Origin: Pseudomonas palleroniana
GTDB taxonomy: Bacteria > Pseudomonadota > Gammaproteobacteria > Pseudomonadales > Pseudomonadaceae
Direction of reading: 5' to 3'
Assembly: GCF_003031675.1 (NCBI RefSeq)
Contig: NZ_PYWX01000046.1
Coordinates: 1 to 64,000 of the forward strand
Length of the DNA stretch: 64,000 bases
How positions within the stretch are numbered: position 1 is the first letter of the stretch; every line of letters begins with the position of its first letter. The notes below the pieces were generated by a model, which worked only from the letters and a program-made list of their open reading frames with translations, searched no databases and was not told the origin of the DNA. A program made the position numbers and the translations under genes. Of the stretch, positions 53,277 through 61,822 are shown piece after piece.

Positions 53277-55095
53277 TTTCCAGAACGAACCTCAAAGTGC
53301 GATCGATGCCCACGGCATCATTGGCGATATGCGCAGCGCGGCCTTGGTCAACGACCAAGGCAGCATCGATTTTTTCTGCTGGCCGGAGTTCGACAGCCCG
53401 TCGATCTTCTGCGCGCTGCTGGGTACGCCTGAAGCGGGTGTTTTCCAGCTCACCCCCGACTTGCCCAACGCCCGCCGCGAACAGATCTACCTGCCCGACA
53501 CCAATGTGCTGCAAACCCGTTGGCTGAGCGACGAAGCCGTGGTGGAAATCACCGATCTGTTGACCGTCAGTGAAGAGGTCGACGACTTGCCGCTGCTGAT
53601 TCGCCGGGTGCGGGTGGTCAGCGGCACGGCGACGATTCACCTGCGCTGCGCCGTGCGCCATGACTATGCCCGGGCGCCGACACGCGCCCGCGCCGAAGCG
53701 GGCGGCGTGCTGTTCGCTGCCGACGGCCAGCCCGACCTGCGCCTGGTCGGCAGCCACCCGTTGACTCTCGAAGAGGATTCGGCGGTCGCCCGCTTCAGCC
53801 TCAGTCAGGAACAAGGCGCCGAGTTCGTGCTGGGCGGCGCTGACGATCCACGCGTGACCAACGGCTGTACCGACCTGTACCTGGAACGCACCTTGAAGTT
53901 CTGGCGCGGTTGGATTGCCCAATCCAACTACCGCGGGCGCTGGCGCGAAATGGTCAATCGCTCGGCCCTGGCGTTGAAACTGCTGACCTCGCGTAAACAC
54001 GGCGCAATCATCGCCGCCGCCACCTTCGGCCTGCCGGAAACCCCGGGCGGCGAACGTAACTGGGATTATCGCTACACCTGGATCCGAGATGCCTCGTTCA
54101 CCGTCTACGCCTTTATGCGCCTGGGCTTCGTCGAGGAAGCCAACGCCTACATGCGCTGGCTCAAGGGCCGGGTCAGTGATTGCTGCAGCCAACCGACCAA
54201 AATCAATATCCTCTATGGCATTGACGGGCGCCAGGAGTTGCCCGAGGTCGAACTGGACCACCTCAGTGGCCATGGCGGCGCCAGGCCGGTACGGGTCGGC
54301 AACGAAGCGTTCGATCAGATCCAGCTGGATATCTACGGCGAGTTGATGGATGCGGTATACCTGGTCAACAAATACGGTGAAGCCATTTCCCACGAAGGTT
54401 GGAAACACACGGTGGAAGTCGTCGATCAGGTCTGTGAGATCTGGAACCAGAAGGATGTCGGCATCTGGGAGATGCGCGGTGAGCAACATCACTTTCTGCA
54501 TTCACGGCTGATGTGCTGGGTTGCCCTGGACCGCGCGATCCGCCTGGCCTCCAAACGCTCGCTGCCCGCCCCCTTCGCACGCTGGGACCAGACCCGCCAG
54601 GCGATCTACGCCGATATCTGGAGTAACTTCTGGAACGAAGAACGCGGGCATTTTGTGCAGCACATCGGCAGCACGGCGCTGGACGGTTCGATGCTGTTGA
54701 TGCCGCTGGTGCGCTTTGTCGCCGCCACCGACCCGCGTTGGTTGTCGACCCTGGAAGCGATCCAGAAAAGCCTGGTCCGCGACGGCATGGTGTACCGCTA
54801 TCGCAACGACGACAGCCAGATCGACGGCCTGCAAGGGACCGAAGGCGCGTTTGTGGCGTGCTCGTTCTGGTATGTCGAATGTTTGGCTCGCGCAGGGCAA
54901 GTGGAAAAGGCCCATCTGGAGTTCGAACAATTGCTGCGCTACGCCAACCCGTTGGGCTTGTATGCCGAAGAGTTCGACGGCCAGGCCCGGCATTTGGGTA
55001 ACACGCCGCAGGCATTGAGCCATTTGGCGCTGATCAGTGCGGCGACGTTTCTGGATCGTAAGCTCAGCGGGGTGAAAACTGTCTGGCAGCCCTGA
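53269..55095 (+). CDS. Glycoside hydrolase family 15 (glucoamylase or trehalase-like)
   Basis: A 608-residue cytoplasmic enzyme: an N-terminal beta domain (about 1-220, IIGDMRSAALVNDQGSIDFF) and an (alpha/alpha)6 barrel with GERNWDYRYTWIRDASFTVY and the C-terminal LQGTEGAFVACSFWYVECLA. Family members release beta-glucose from alpha-glucans or, in some bacteria, from trehalose, by an inverting mechanism with two Glu residues. ATG 53269 overlaps the dehydrogenase gene by 8 nt; a GTG at 53263 is the alternative. The substrate is not decided by sequence. Confidence 0.88.
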   Translation: MVDFQNEPQSAIDAHGIIGDMRSAALVNDQGSIDFFCWPEFDSPSIFCALLGTPEAGVFQLTPDLPNARREQIYLPDTNVLQTRWLSDEAVVEITDLLTVSEEVDDLPLLIRRVRVVSGTATIHLRCAVRHDYARAPTRARAEAGGVLFAADGQPDLRLVGSHPLTLEEDSAVARFSLSQEQGAEFVLGGADDPRVTNGCTDLYLERTLKFWRGWIAQSNYRGRWREMVNRSALALKLLTSRKHGAIIAAATFGLPETPGGERNWDYRYTWIRDASFTVYAFMRLGFVEEANAYMRWLKGRVSDCCSQPTKINILYGIDGRQELPEVELDHLSGHGGARPVRVGNEAFDQIQLDIYGELMDAVYLVNKYGEAISHEGWKHTVEVVDQVCEIWNQKDVGIWEMRGEQHHFLHSRLMCWVALDRAIRLASKRSLPAPFARWDQTRQAIYADIWSNFWNEERGHFVQHIGSTALDGSMLLMPLVRFVAATDPRWLSTLEAIQKSLVRDGMVYRYRNDDSQIDGLQGTEGAFVACSFWYVECLARAGQVEKAHLEFEQLLRYANPLGLYAEEFDGQARHLGNTPQALSHLALISAATFLDRKLSGVKTVWQP

Positions 55096-55144
55096 TGTTT
55101 CGTCTAGAGTCTGAAAACCTTCGGCCCACTCATCGGAGCCCCCC

Positions 55145-56071
55145 ATGACCTCGACCGCTGCGCTGTTCTATGTCCGTACGTCCATGCTCGATGTGGCCTA
55201 TGAAGCCCAGGGCCCGCTTGATGGCGAGCCCGTGATCCTGCTGCATGGCTTCCCCTATGACCCTCGCGGCTACGATGAGATTGCACCGGTACTCGCCGAG
55301 CGCGGCTATCGGGTGCTGGTGCCCTACCTGCGCGGTTATGGTCCGACGCGGTTTATCCACGATCAGGTGATGCGCTCCGGGCAGCAGGCGGCGCTGGCCA
55401 AGGATCTGCTGGACTTCATGGACGCGTTGTCTATCCCGCAAGCGACACTGGCCGGTTACGACTGGGGCGGGCGGGCGGCGTGTATTGTCGCGGCGCTGTG
55501 GCCCGAACGCGTGCGCGGGCTGGTGACGGGGGATGGCTACAACATCCAGGACATCGCCCGCTCGCTTACGCCGCGTGCACCGCAGACGGAGCATCGGTTG
55601 TGGTACCAGTACTATTTTCACACCCCGCGTGGCGTGGAGGGGCTGACGGCCAATCGCCGTGAGCTGTGCGAACTGCTGTGGCGGCTGTGGTCACCGACCT
55701 GGGCCGAGGGTCCGGGCCTCTACGGCCAGACCGCGCCATCGTTTGATAACCCGGACTTTGTCGAGGTGGTGATTCATTCCTACCGCCACCGTTTCATGTA
55801 CGCACCCGGCGATCCGGCGCTGGAAACCATCGAGCAGGCGCTGGCGCTGCAACCACCGATTTCGGTGCCGAGTATTTCGCTGTGCGGTGCCGATGATGGT
55901 GTGGGGCCTCCTGCGGTGGAGGATGACGATGTGGCGCACTTCAGCGGTTTTTACCGGCGTGAAGTCTTGCCCGGCGTGGGCCACAACATCCCACAGGAAG
56001 CGCCGCAGGCGACCCTGGCGGCGTTGCTGGAATTGCTCGCTTACGACACCGGTGAAAAGCGTTCACGGTAA
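55145..56071 (+). CDS. Alpha/beta hydrolase, epoxide hydrolase-like
   Basis: A 308-residue enzyme. The oxyanion motif LLHGFPYDPRGYDEI precedes the nucleophile elbow LAGYDWGGRAACIVA, in which Asp is the nucleophile, as in epoxide hydrolases and haloalkane dehalogenases. A helical cap follows, and the catalytic His is in LPGVGHNIPQEAPQ. ATG 55145 has GGAG upstream. The substrate is unknown. Its last 31 bases overlap the convergent GlxA-type regulator gene. Confidence 0.85.
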   Translation: MTSTAALFYVRTSMLDVAYEAQGPLDGEPVILLHGFPYDPRGYDEIAPVLAERGYRVLVPYLRGYGPTRFIHDQVMRSGQQAALAKDLLDFMDALSIPQATLAGYDWGGRAACIVAALWPERVRGLVTGDGYNIQDIARSLTPRAPQTEHRLWYQYYFHTPRGVEGLTANRRELCELLWRLWSPTWAEGPGLYGQTAPSFDNPDFVEVVIHSYRHRFMYAPGDPALETIEQALALQPPISVPSISLCGADDGVGPPAVEDDDVAHFSGFYRREVLPGVGHNIPQEAPQATLAALLELLAYDTGEKRSR

Positions 56072-57009
56072 GCCTGGGGCGTCACCGCCAGCGCCCGTAA
56101 AAAGCTGCGACGCAGGGTTTCTTCACTACCGAACCCGCATTGCACGGCGATGCGTTTGATCGGCAGCGTGCTGTCGGCCAACTGCCGGCGAGCGGCTTCC
56201 ACACGGATCAGTTCGACCGCTCGCGCCGGGGTCTGGCCGGTTTCAGCACGGTAGTGGCGGACAAAACTGCGTTCACTCATGCACGCCTTGGCGGCCAGGG
56301 TTGAGAGGTTGAGGTCCAGGTTCAGGTTGTCCGCGATCCAGGCGTGCAACTCGGCAAAACGGCTATCGCCTTTTTGCAGGGACAGCGCCACGCTGAACTG
56401 CGATTGCCCACCCGGACGCTTGAGGAAAACCACCAGATGCCGCGCGACCTCCATGGCAACGGCGCGCCCCAGGTCCTCCTCCACCAGCGCCAGGCACAGG
56501 TCGATACCGGCGGTCACACCGGCAGAGGTCCATACCGAGCCCTGCTGGATGAAAATCGGATTGGACTCCACCGTCAGCGCAGGAAACTTGCGCGCCAGTT
56601 CTTCGCAGCGGGTCCAGTGGGTGGCCACGCGGCGGCCGTCGAGCACGCCACTGGCGGCCAGCAGGAAAGCCCCGGTACACACCGAGGCCATGCGTCGGGT
56701 GTGTCGGGCTTTTTCGCGTACCCAGTCGACCAGCACCGGATCCTCGGCAGCCCCGTAAACGCCCCAGCCACCGGCGATCACCAGGGTATCGACGGGCTTA
56801 TCGGCCGGTGGCAGCGGTTCGGCCACCAGCGCCAGGCCGGCGGAGGTCGTGACCGGCGCGGCCTGGGCAGCGATCACCGACACCGCGTAGGGCAACGGTA
56901 GCCCGCGCTGCCGGGCAAGATCGTTGGTCGAGGCGAACACCTGCAACGGCCCGGTGACATCGAGCACCTGTGCATTTTCGAAAGCGAGGACGTGGATGAT
57001 TTTGGGCAT
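56041..57009 (-). CDS. GlxA-type transcriptional regulator (DJ-1/PfpI domain + AraC HTH)
   Basis: A 322-residue regulator. The N-terminal DJ-1/PfpI-like domain (about 1-180) has SVCTGAFLLAASGVLDGRRV and THWTRCEELARKFPALTVES; the C-terminal AraC domain (about 220-322) has AAKACMSERSFVRHYRAETG and VQCGFGSEETLRRSFLRALA. It is divergent from inhA with a 90-base gap. In P. putida N19-2 a regulator of this class (InhR) controls isonitrile hydratase, so this is the probable regulator of the neighbouring inhA. ATG 57009 replaces a TTG at 57048. Confidence 0.88.
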   Translation of the reverse strand: MPKIIHVLAFENAQVLDVTGPLQVFASTNDLARQRGLPLPYAVSVIAAQAAPVTTSAGLALVAEPLPPADKPVDTLVIAGGWGVYGAAEDPVLVDWVREKARHTRRMASVCTGAFLLAASGVLDGRRVATHWTRCEELARKFPALTVESNPIFIQQGSVWTSAGVTAGIDLCLALVEEDLGRAVAMEVARHLVVFLKRPGGQSQFSVALSLQKGDSRFAELHAWIADNLNLDLNLSTLAAKACMSERSFVRHYRAETGQTPARAVELIRVEAARRQLADSTLPIKRIAVQCGFGSEETLRRSFLRALAVTPQAYRERFSPVS

Positions 57010-57033
57010 GATTGGCGTGATCTGTGGGCTCAA

Positions 57034-57047
57034 TGGCGTATGCGCCA
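57034..57047. promoter_or_regulatory. Inverted repeat between the GlxA-type regulator and inhA
   Basis: TGGCG, TATG and CGCCA form a 14-bp inverted repeat centred between the two divergent starts. Its position fits an operator for the regulator, but no binding consensus is known to me. Confidence 0.35.
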
Positions 57048-57099
57048 AAGCCTAGGCCTCTAGAGTGAAGCTGTCCACCCCTCTTCTGGAGCTTTATCC

Positions 57100-57780
57100 A
57101 TGACTTTGCAGATCGGCTTTCTGTTGTTCCCCGGCGTCCAGCAACTAGACCTGACCGGCCCCTACGACGTGTTGGGCGCACTGCCGGATGTGCAACTGCA
57201 CCTTGTGTGGAAAGACCTGGCGCCGGTCACCTCCAGCACCGGCATGGTCTTCACACCGACCATGAGCTATGCCGATTGTCCGCGCCTGGATGTGGTTTGC
57301 GTGCCCGGTGGCACCGGCGTTGGCGCATTGATGGAAGACCCACAGACCCTGGATTTTCTCAAGGAGCAGGCCCATACGGCGCGCTATGTGACGTCGGTGT
57401 GCACCGGCTCCCTGGTGCTCGGTGCGGCGGGTCTGCTGCGCGGTCGCAAGGCCACCACCCATTGGGCCTATCACCACCTGCTTGCGCCGCTGGGGGCAAT
57501 CCCGGTGCAGGCACGTGTAGTGCGTGACGGCAACTTGTTCACCGGAGGCGGCATCACTGCCGGGATCGACTTTGCCTTGACCCTGGCTGCGGAGTTGTAC
57601 GACGAGGACGTCGCCCAGTTGGTCCAGCTGCAGATTGAATACGCGCCAGCGCCGCCGTTCGACGCCGGCAACCCGAACACCGCGCCCGAGGCAGTGCTGG
57701 AGGAAGCTCGAAAACGCACGGCCGAGCCGCGTCGGGTGCGGGGTGAAATTGTCGCCCGGGCAGCCGCACGGTTGCGCTGA
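57100..57780 (+). CDS. inhA: Isonitrile hydratase (DJ-1/PfpI family)
   Basis: A 226-residue cytoplasmic enzyme that hydrates isonitriles to N-substituted formamides. Almost colinear with the P. putida enzyme: IGFLLFPGVQQLDLTGPYDV at the start, CVPGGTGVGALMEDPQT, the nucleophilic Cys in YVTSVCTGSLVLGAAGLLRG, THWAYHHLLAPLGAIPV and GNLFTGGGITAGIDFALTLA. ATG 57100 has TGGAG upstream. Isonitriles occur as natural products and copper chelators, so detoxification is likely. Confidence 0.92.
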   Translation: MTLQIGFLLFPGVQQLDLTGPYDVLGALPDVQLHLVWKDLAPVTSSTGMVFTPTMSYADCPRLDVVCVPGGTGVGALMEDPQTLDFLKEQAHTARYVTSVCTGSLVLGAAGLLRGRKATTHWAYHHLLAPLGAIPVQARVVRDGNLFTGGGITAGIDFALTLAAELYDEDVAQLVQLQIEYAPAPPFDAGNPNTAPEAVLEEARKRTAEPRRVRGEIVARAAARLR

Positions 57781-57789
57781 CAGCGGTGC

Positions 57790-58419
57790 TCAGGCCGGAC
57801 GTGACATTAACGCCAAGCGCGCAGCCAATAGCATCAGCACCGTCGCCAGGCCCCATTGCTGGAGCCTGGCGCTCTGGCCGGCTCCAGCAAACAAGCGGCT
57901 GAGCGCACCGCCAAACACCCCCAGCAATCCATGAAACACGCCGGCAATCACGGTCAGAACACACCCCAGCACCAACAGTTGTATCGCAATGGAGCCGGCC
58001 TCGGGCCTGACGAACTGGGGCAGGAACACCATGAAAAACAGCAGCGCCTTCGGATTGAGCAAACTGTTGAGCATGGCCTGCAGGAACACCTGGCCCAAGC
58101 GCACATGACGAACCTGGGCCAAGTCCAGGCTGGCCTTTTTTTGCAACGTCTTGTACGCCAGCCACAACAGATAGATCACCCCGGCATAGCGAATCAAATC
58201 AAACGCAGGCGGCCAACTGGCGACCAGTGCGGTCAAGCCGGTGGCGGTCAAAACCGTCAGGAGTAAATCCGCGACGCAGATCCCCAGGCTCGAAGCCACG
58301 CCACCGCGCCAGCCATAACTCACGCCGTGACTGATCACAAAAGCCATGTTCGGCCCCGGAGACAACAGCAACAGTAAGACCGCGCCTGAAAAAACTGCCA
58401 GGGTTGCCAAATCGATCAT
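57790..58419 (-). CDS. LysE/RhtB family amino acid exporter
   Basis: A 209-residue inner-membrane protein with about six hydrophobic segments. LLLLSPGPNMAFVISHGVSY near the N terminus and ISLLNPKALLFFMVFLPQF-type helix (NSLLNPKALLFFMVFLPQFV) are the family signature. Members export amino acids such as threonine, homoserine or lysine. ATG 58419 chosen; a GTG at 58425 is possible. It is convergent with inhA (9-base gap) and divergent from the psl leader. Confidence 0.88.
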   Translation of the reverse strand: MIDLATLAVFSGAVLLLLLSPGPNMAFVISHGVSYGWRGGVASSLGICVADLLLTVLTATGLTALVASWPPAFDLIRYAGVIYLLWLAYKTLQKKASLDLAQVRHVRLGQVFLQAMLNSLLNPKALLFFMVFLPQFVRPEAGSIAIQLLVLGCVLTVIAGVFHGLLGVFGGALSRLFAGAGQSARLQQWGLATVLMLLAARLALMSRPA

Positions 58420-58582
58420 GCTCACGCCGTCCAGTCAGGAAAGCTTACAGACTAAGTGGCTGACCTTGCGCCTACAAAAAATTGTGCTGGATACATTCTT
58501 CCCGGCCCATCATGTCGGCAGAACACGCAACACGCTCCGCCTGCCCCCTTTTCCTACCTCTAGTTAGAAAAAGGTTTCCGAT

Positions 58583-58617
58583 TTGTACAGGAAAACTCCC
58601 ACATTTGTTTCTACACT
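58583..58617 (+). promoter_or_regulatory. Candidate psl promoter with RpoS-like -10
   Basis: CTACACT at 58611-58617 matches the RpoS -10 consensus CTATACT at 6 of 7 positions. A TTGTAC at 58583 is 23 bases upstream, too far for normal spacing, but RpoS promoters often lack a -35. It would give a leader of about 280 bases before pslA; P. aeruginosa psl is RpoS-dependent. Confidence 0.35.
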
Positions 58618-58666
58618 CCAAATCACACCCGACATCAGACGGAATCGGACAAGGAGTGCCAATAAA

Positions 58667-58747
58667 ATGACAGATAAAAATTATTTAGAATGCCTAGATT
58701 TTGAAAAACGCAAAATGGTCAAGTTATTGACTAATGCTCGAAAATAA
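58667..58747 (+). CDS. 26-residue ORF in the psl leader
   Basis: ATG 58667 is preceded at the right distance by AAGGAG (58650-58655), a better ribosome site than many real genes here. The product begins MTDKNYLECLDFEKRKMVKL and ends LLTNARK: charged and soluble, with one Cys. It may be a leader peptide or small regulator of psl translation, or a chance ORF. I recognise no family. Confidence 0.4.
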   Translation: MTDKNYLECLDFEKRKMVKLLTNARK

Positions 58748-58906
58748 AACATCCTTCAACGACTGCCCCCACCGATCTCCTTCATTTGGCTGGCTCCACG
58801 TGAATGGAATGGTTGCGTTTGACACAGAGTAGCCGTCGTTCGACTTGCCCCTGATAGCAGCCCGCTGCCTATCGGACCAACTCTCGAACATTGAGCTTGG
58901 AGTGCG

Positions 58907-60361
58907 ATGAGGGATGTTTTTATGCGCGAGAAGTCATCGGTCGACAGCCTGTTTTTGACCCGTGCCGGTTTTGTTGAGTTTTTTGTTGTATTCGTCAAAT
59001 TGATTCATGGCCTGACTGCGATCTTGCCGCCTCTGGTCCTGGTATTGTTCCTCGACCCGATGGCCCATGAATTGCGTTCCCACTTCCTCGGCCTGCTGCT
59101 GTTTTTTGCGGTGCTGACCATCATTCTGTTTCAAGCCCTGGGTATTTATTCCGAGGAGCTTTTCAGTAATCGCCTGCGCCTGCGCAGCAACATCGTGGCG
59201 TGGTCTGCGGCGTTCTGCATCTTGCTGTTCATGTATCAGATCCTGCAGTTCTTCCCGCAACTGACCCCACGCAACCTGGTGGTCTGGTACATCGCCAGCC
59301 TCGGTTTGTTCTGTGTGGAGCGTTTGGGGGTGCTGCGCCTGTATCGCAACCTGATGCGCAAGGGCAAATACCTGCAACGCACGGTGATCCTGGGCTTCAC
59401 CGACACCGCCGTACATGTGGCCGACCACCTGCAACGCAACGGCGATATCCGCTCCGGCCTGATCGGCTTTATCGACGATCGCACCGAGCGCATTCCCAAG
59501 GAACTCAGCAGACTGCCGTTGCTGGGCAACACCCGCGACCTGGAAAAACTGATCCGCGCCGAACAGGTCAACCAAGTGATGATCTGCCTGCCCTGGGCCG
59601 CCGAGCAACGTATCCACGGGCTGGTCAATCGCCTGCGGCAGATGTCGGTGAATGTGATGCTGGTGCCTGACATGGCCGCCCTGCGCTACGGCCACAGCCG
59701 CATCACCGACGTCGGCGGTATCCTGATGTTCAACACCTCGCAATTGCCGCTGCGCGGGTGGTCACCGTTTATCAAGCGCTGTGAAGACTTGCTGCTGGCC
59801 AGCCTGGCACTGGTGGTGTTTTCGCCGGTGATGCTGGTGACGGCCATTGCGATCAAGCTCGACTCCAAAGGCCCGGTGCTGTTCCGTCAGAACCGCTATG
59901 GCTACAACGACAACGAGATTCGCGTGTTCAAGTTCCGTTCGATGTTTACCGAACAGAGCGACTTTACCGCCGAACAGCAGACCACCCGCGAAGACCCACG
60001 CATCACCCGCGTCGGCCGCATCATCCGCAAAACCAGCATCGACGAGCTGCCGCAACTGTTCAATGTGCTGCTGGGCAATATGTCCATGGTCGGCCCGCGC
60101 CCACATGCCACGGCGACTAAAGCGGCGGGCATTCCGTTTGAAGTGGCGGTGAGCGAATACAGCTCAAGGCATCGGGTCAAGCCGGGCATCACCGGCTGGG
60201 CGCAGATCAATGGCTACCGGGGTGAGACCGATACCCTGGTCAAAATCCAGAAGCGTGTCGAATACGACCTGGAGTACATCTCCAAGTGGTCGGTGTGGTT
60301 TGACTTGTACATCGTTTGCATGACGATCCCGGCCGTCCTCTCCACCAAGGAAGTGTATTGA
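58907..60361 (+). CDS. pslA: PslA: undecaprenyl-phosphate glucosyl/galactosyl phosphotransferase
   Basis: A 484-residue inner-membrane enzyme that loads the first sugar of Psl onto undecaprenyl phosphate. Four hydrophobic segments in residues 20-130, a CoA-binding-like domain (VILGFTDTAVHVADHLQRNG), then a membrane hairpin and the bacterial sugar transferase domain: GPVLFRQNRYGYNDNEIRVF, KTSIDELPQLFNVLLGNMSM and VGPRPHATA. ATG 58907 has GGAG 5 nt upstream; ATG 58922 with GAGGGA is a good alternative. It is first in the psl operon, and its stop overlaps the pslB start (TGATG). Confidence 0.92.
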   Translation: MRDVFMREKSSVDSLFLTRAGFVEFFVVFVKLIHGLTAILPPLVLVLFLDPMAHELRSHFLGLLLFFAVLTIILFQALGIYSEELFSNRLRLRSNIVAWSAAFCILLFMYQILQFFPQLTPRNLVVWYIASLGLFCVERLGVLRLYRNLMRKGKYLQRTVILGFTDTAVHVADHLQRNGDIRSGLIGFIDDRTERIPKELSRLPLLGNTRDLEKLIRAEQVNQVMICLPWAAEQRIHGLVNRLRQMSVNVMLVPDMAALRYGHSRITDVGGILMFNTSQLPLRGWSPFIKRCEDLLLASLALVVFSPVMLVTAIAIKLDSKGPVLFRQNRYGYNDNEIRVFKFRSMFTEQSDFTAEQQTTREDPRITRVGRIIRKTSIDELPQLFNVLLGNMSMVGPRPHATATKAAGIPFEVAVSEYSSRHRVKPGITGWAQINGYRGETDTLVKIQKRVEYDLEYISKWSVWFDLYIVCMTIPAVLSTKEVY

Positions 60362-61821
60362 TGAATACCCTCAACGGATTAATTCCCTGCATTATCTCGG
60401 GTGGTTCAGGCACACGGCTGTGGCCGGTGTCTAGGCAGAACATGCCCAAGCCCTTCATGCGCATGCGTGATGGCCAGAGCCTGTTGCAAAAGACTTTTCA
60501 GCGCGCCGCCAAACTGCCCGGCGTGGAAAGCGTGCTCACGGTGACCAACCGCGACCTGCTGTTCCGCACCCTGGATGACTACCGTGGGGTCAACAAGGCC
60601 CACCTGCCCCTGGACCTGCTGCTGGAACCGTTCGGCCGCAACACGGCGGCGGCCATCGCCGTCGCCGCGTTGCATGTGCAGGAACACTTCGGCGGCGACG
60701 CGCAATTGCTGGTGATGCCCGCCGACCATTTGATCTTGAATGAAGTCGCGTTCGCCCAAGCCGTGACCCAGGCCCGCGACCTGGCCGAAGCCGGCTACCT
60801 GGTGACCTTCGGCATTCAGCCCGACCACCCGGAAACCGGCTTCGGCTACATCGAAAAAGGCGAAGCCTTGAGCACCGGCAACCGGGTCAAACGCTTTGTC
60901 GAAAAACCGGACCTGGCCACCGCCCAAGGCTATCTCGACGGCGGCAAGCACCTGTGGAACGCCGGCATGTTCTGCTTCAAGGCCAGCACCCTGGTGGATG
61001 AGCTGGCGACCCACGCCCCCGACGTACTGGCGGCCGCAAAAGCGGCGCTGGAGCACAGCCAGCACCTGCAGAACAAAACCTCGCGCCAGCGTGAACTGGA
61101 CGCTGAAGCGTTCGGCAGCGCACCGGATATTTCCATCGACGTGGCCTTGATGGAAAAGTCCAGCCAAGTGGCCGTGGTGCCCTGCGACATCGGGTGGAGC
61201 GACATCGGTTCCTGGGAAGCCCTGCGCCAGCTCACCCCGAGTGATGCCCATGGCAACCAGGTGAACGGCGAAGCGATCCTGCATGATGTGCACAACTGCT
61301 ACATCGACTCGCCCAAGCGCGTGCTCGGCGCCGTGGGCGTGAAAGACCTGATCATCGTCGACACCCCCGATGCCCTGCTGATCGCCGATGCCCACCGCAG
61401 CCAGGACGTGCGCTACATCGTGGCCGAACTCAAGCGCCAGAACCACCCGGCGTTCAGCCTGCACCGCACGGTCACCCGGCCCTGGGGCACCTACACCGTG
61501 CTGGAGGAAAGCAGCCGGTTCAAGATCAAGCGCATCGTGGTCAAGCCGCAAGCATCGCTGTCGTTGCAGATGCATCACCACCGCAGCGAACACTGGGTGG
61601 TGGTCAGCGGCGCCGCACAAATCACCAATGGCGACCGCGAATTCCTGATCAACGCCAACGAATCCACCTATATCCCGGCCGGGCACAAACACCGCCTGAC
61701 CAACCCCGGCATCATCGACCTGGTGATGATCGAAGTGCAGAGCGGCGAGTACCTGGGCGAAGACGACATCGTGCGCTTCGACGACATCTATGGGCGTGCC
61801 CCGGCCGAGGTGAAAAAGTGA
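60361..61821 (+). CDS. pslB: PslB: mannose-1-phosphate guanylyltransferase / mannose-6-phosphate isomerase
   Basis: A 486-residue bifunctional cytoplasmic enzyme that makes GDP-mannose for Psl. The N-terminal nucleotidyltransferase has ISGGSGTRLWPVSRQNMPKP and RFVEKPDLATAQGYL; the C-terminal cupin isomerase has SLQMHHHRSEHWVVVSGAAQ and STYIPAGHKHRLTNPG. It resembles AlgA/WbpW, but its place directly after pslA with a 1-nt overlap identifies it as PslB. Confidence 0.94.
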   Translation: MNTLNGLIPCIISGGSGTRLWPVSRQNMPKPFMRMRDGQSLLQKTFQRAAKLPGVESVLTVTNRDLLFRTLDDYRGVNKAHLPLDLLLEPFGRNTAAAIAVAALHVQEHFGGDAQLLVMPADHLILNEVAFAQAVTQARDLAEAGYLVTFGIQPDHPETGFGYIEKGEALSTGNRVKRFVEKPDLATAQGYLDGGKHLWNAGMFCFKASTLVDELATHAPDVLAAAKAALEHSQHLQNKTSRQRELDAEAFGSAPDISIDVALMEKSSQVAVVPCDIGWSDIGSWEALRQLTPSDAHGNQVNGEAILHDVHNCYIDSPKRVLGAVGVKDLIIVDTPDALLIADAHRSQDVRYIVAELKRQNHPAFSLHRTVTRPWGTYTVLEESSRFKIKRIVVKPQASLSLQMHHHRSEHWVVVSGAAQITNGDREFLINANESTYIPAGHKHRLTNPGIIDLVMIEVQSGEYLGEDDIVRFDDIYGRAPAEVKK

Positions 61822-61822
61822 C

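Larger units (their letters stand above)
58420..58906. other. Gene-poor divergent region holding the psl leader
   Basis: This 487-base gap separates lysE from pslA. It is more AT-rich in the middle (58590-58750), and holds the candidate promoter, the 26-codon ORF and an ATGGA motif near 58806 that could bind RsmA. In P. aeruginosa the psl mRNA has a long RsmA-repressed leader, so a similar leader is likely here. Confidence 0.6.
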
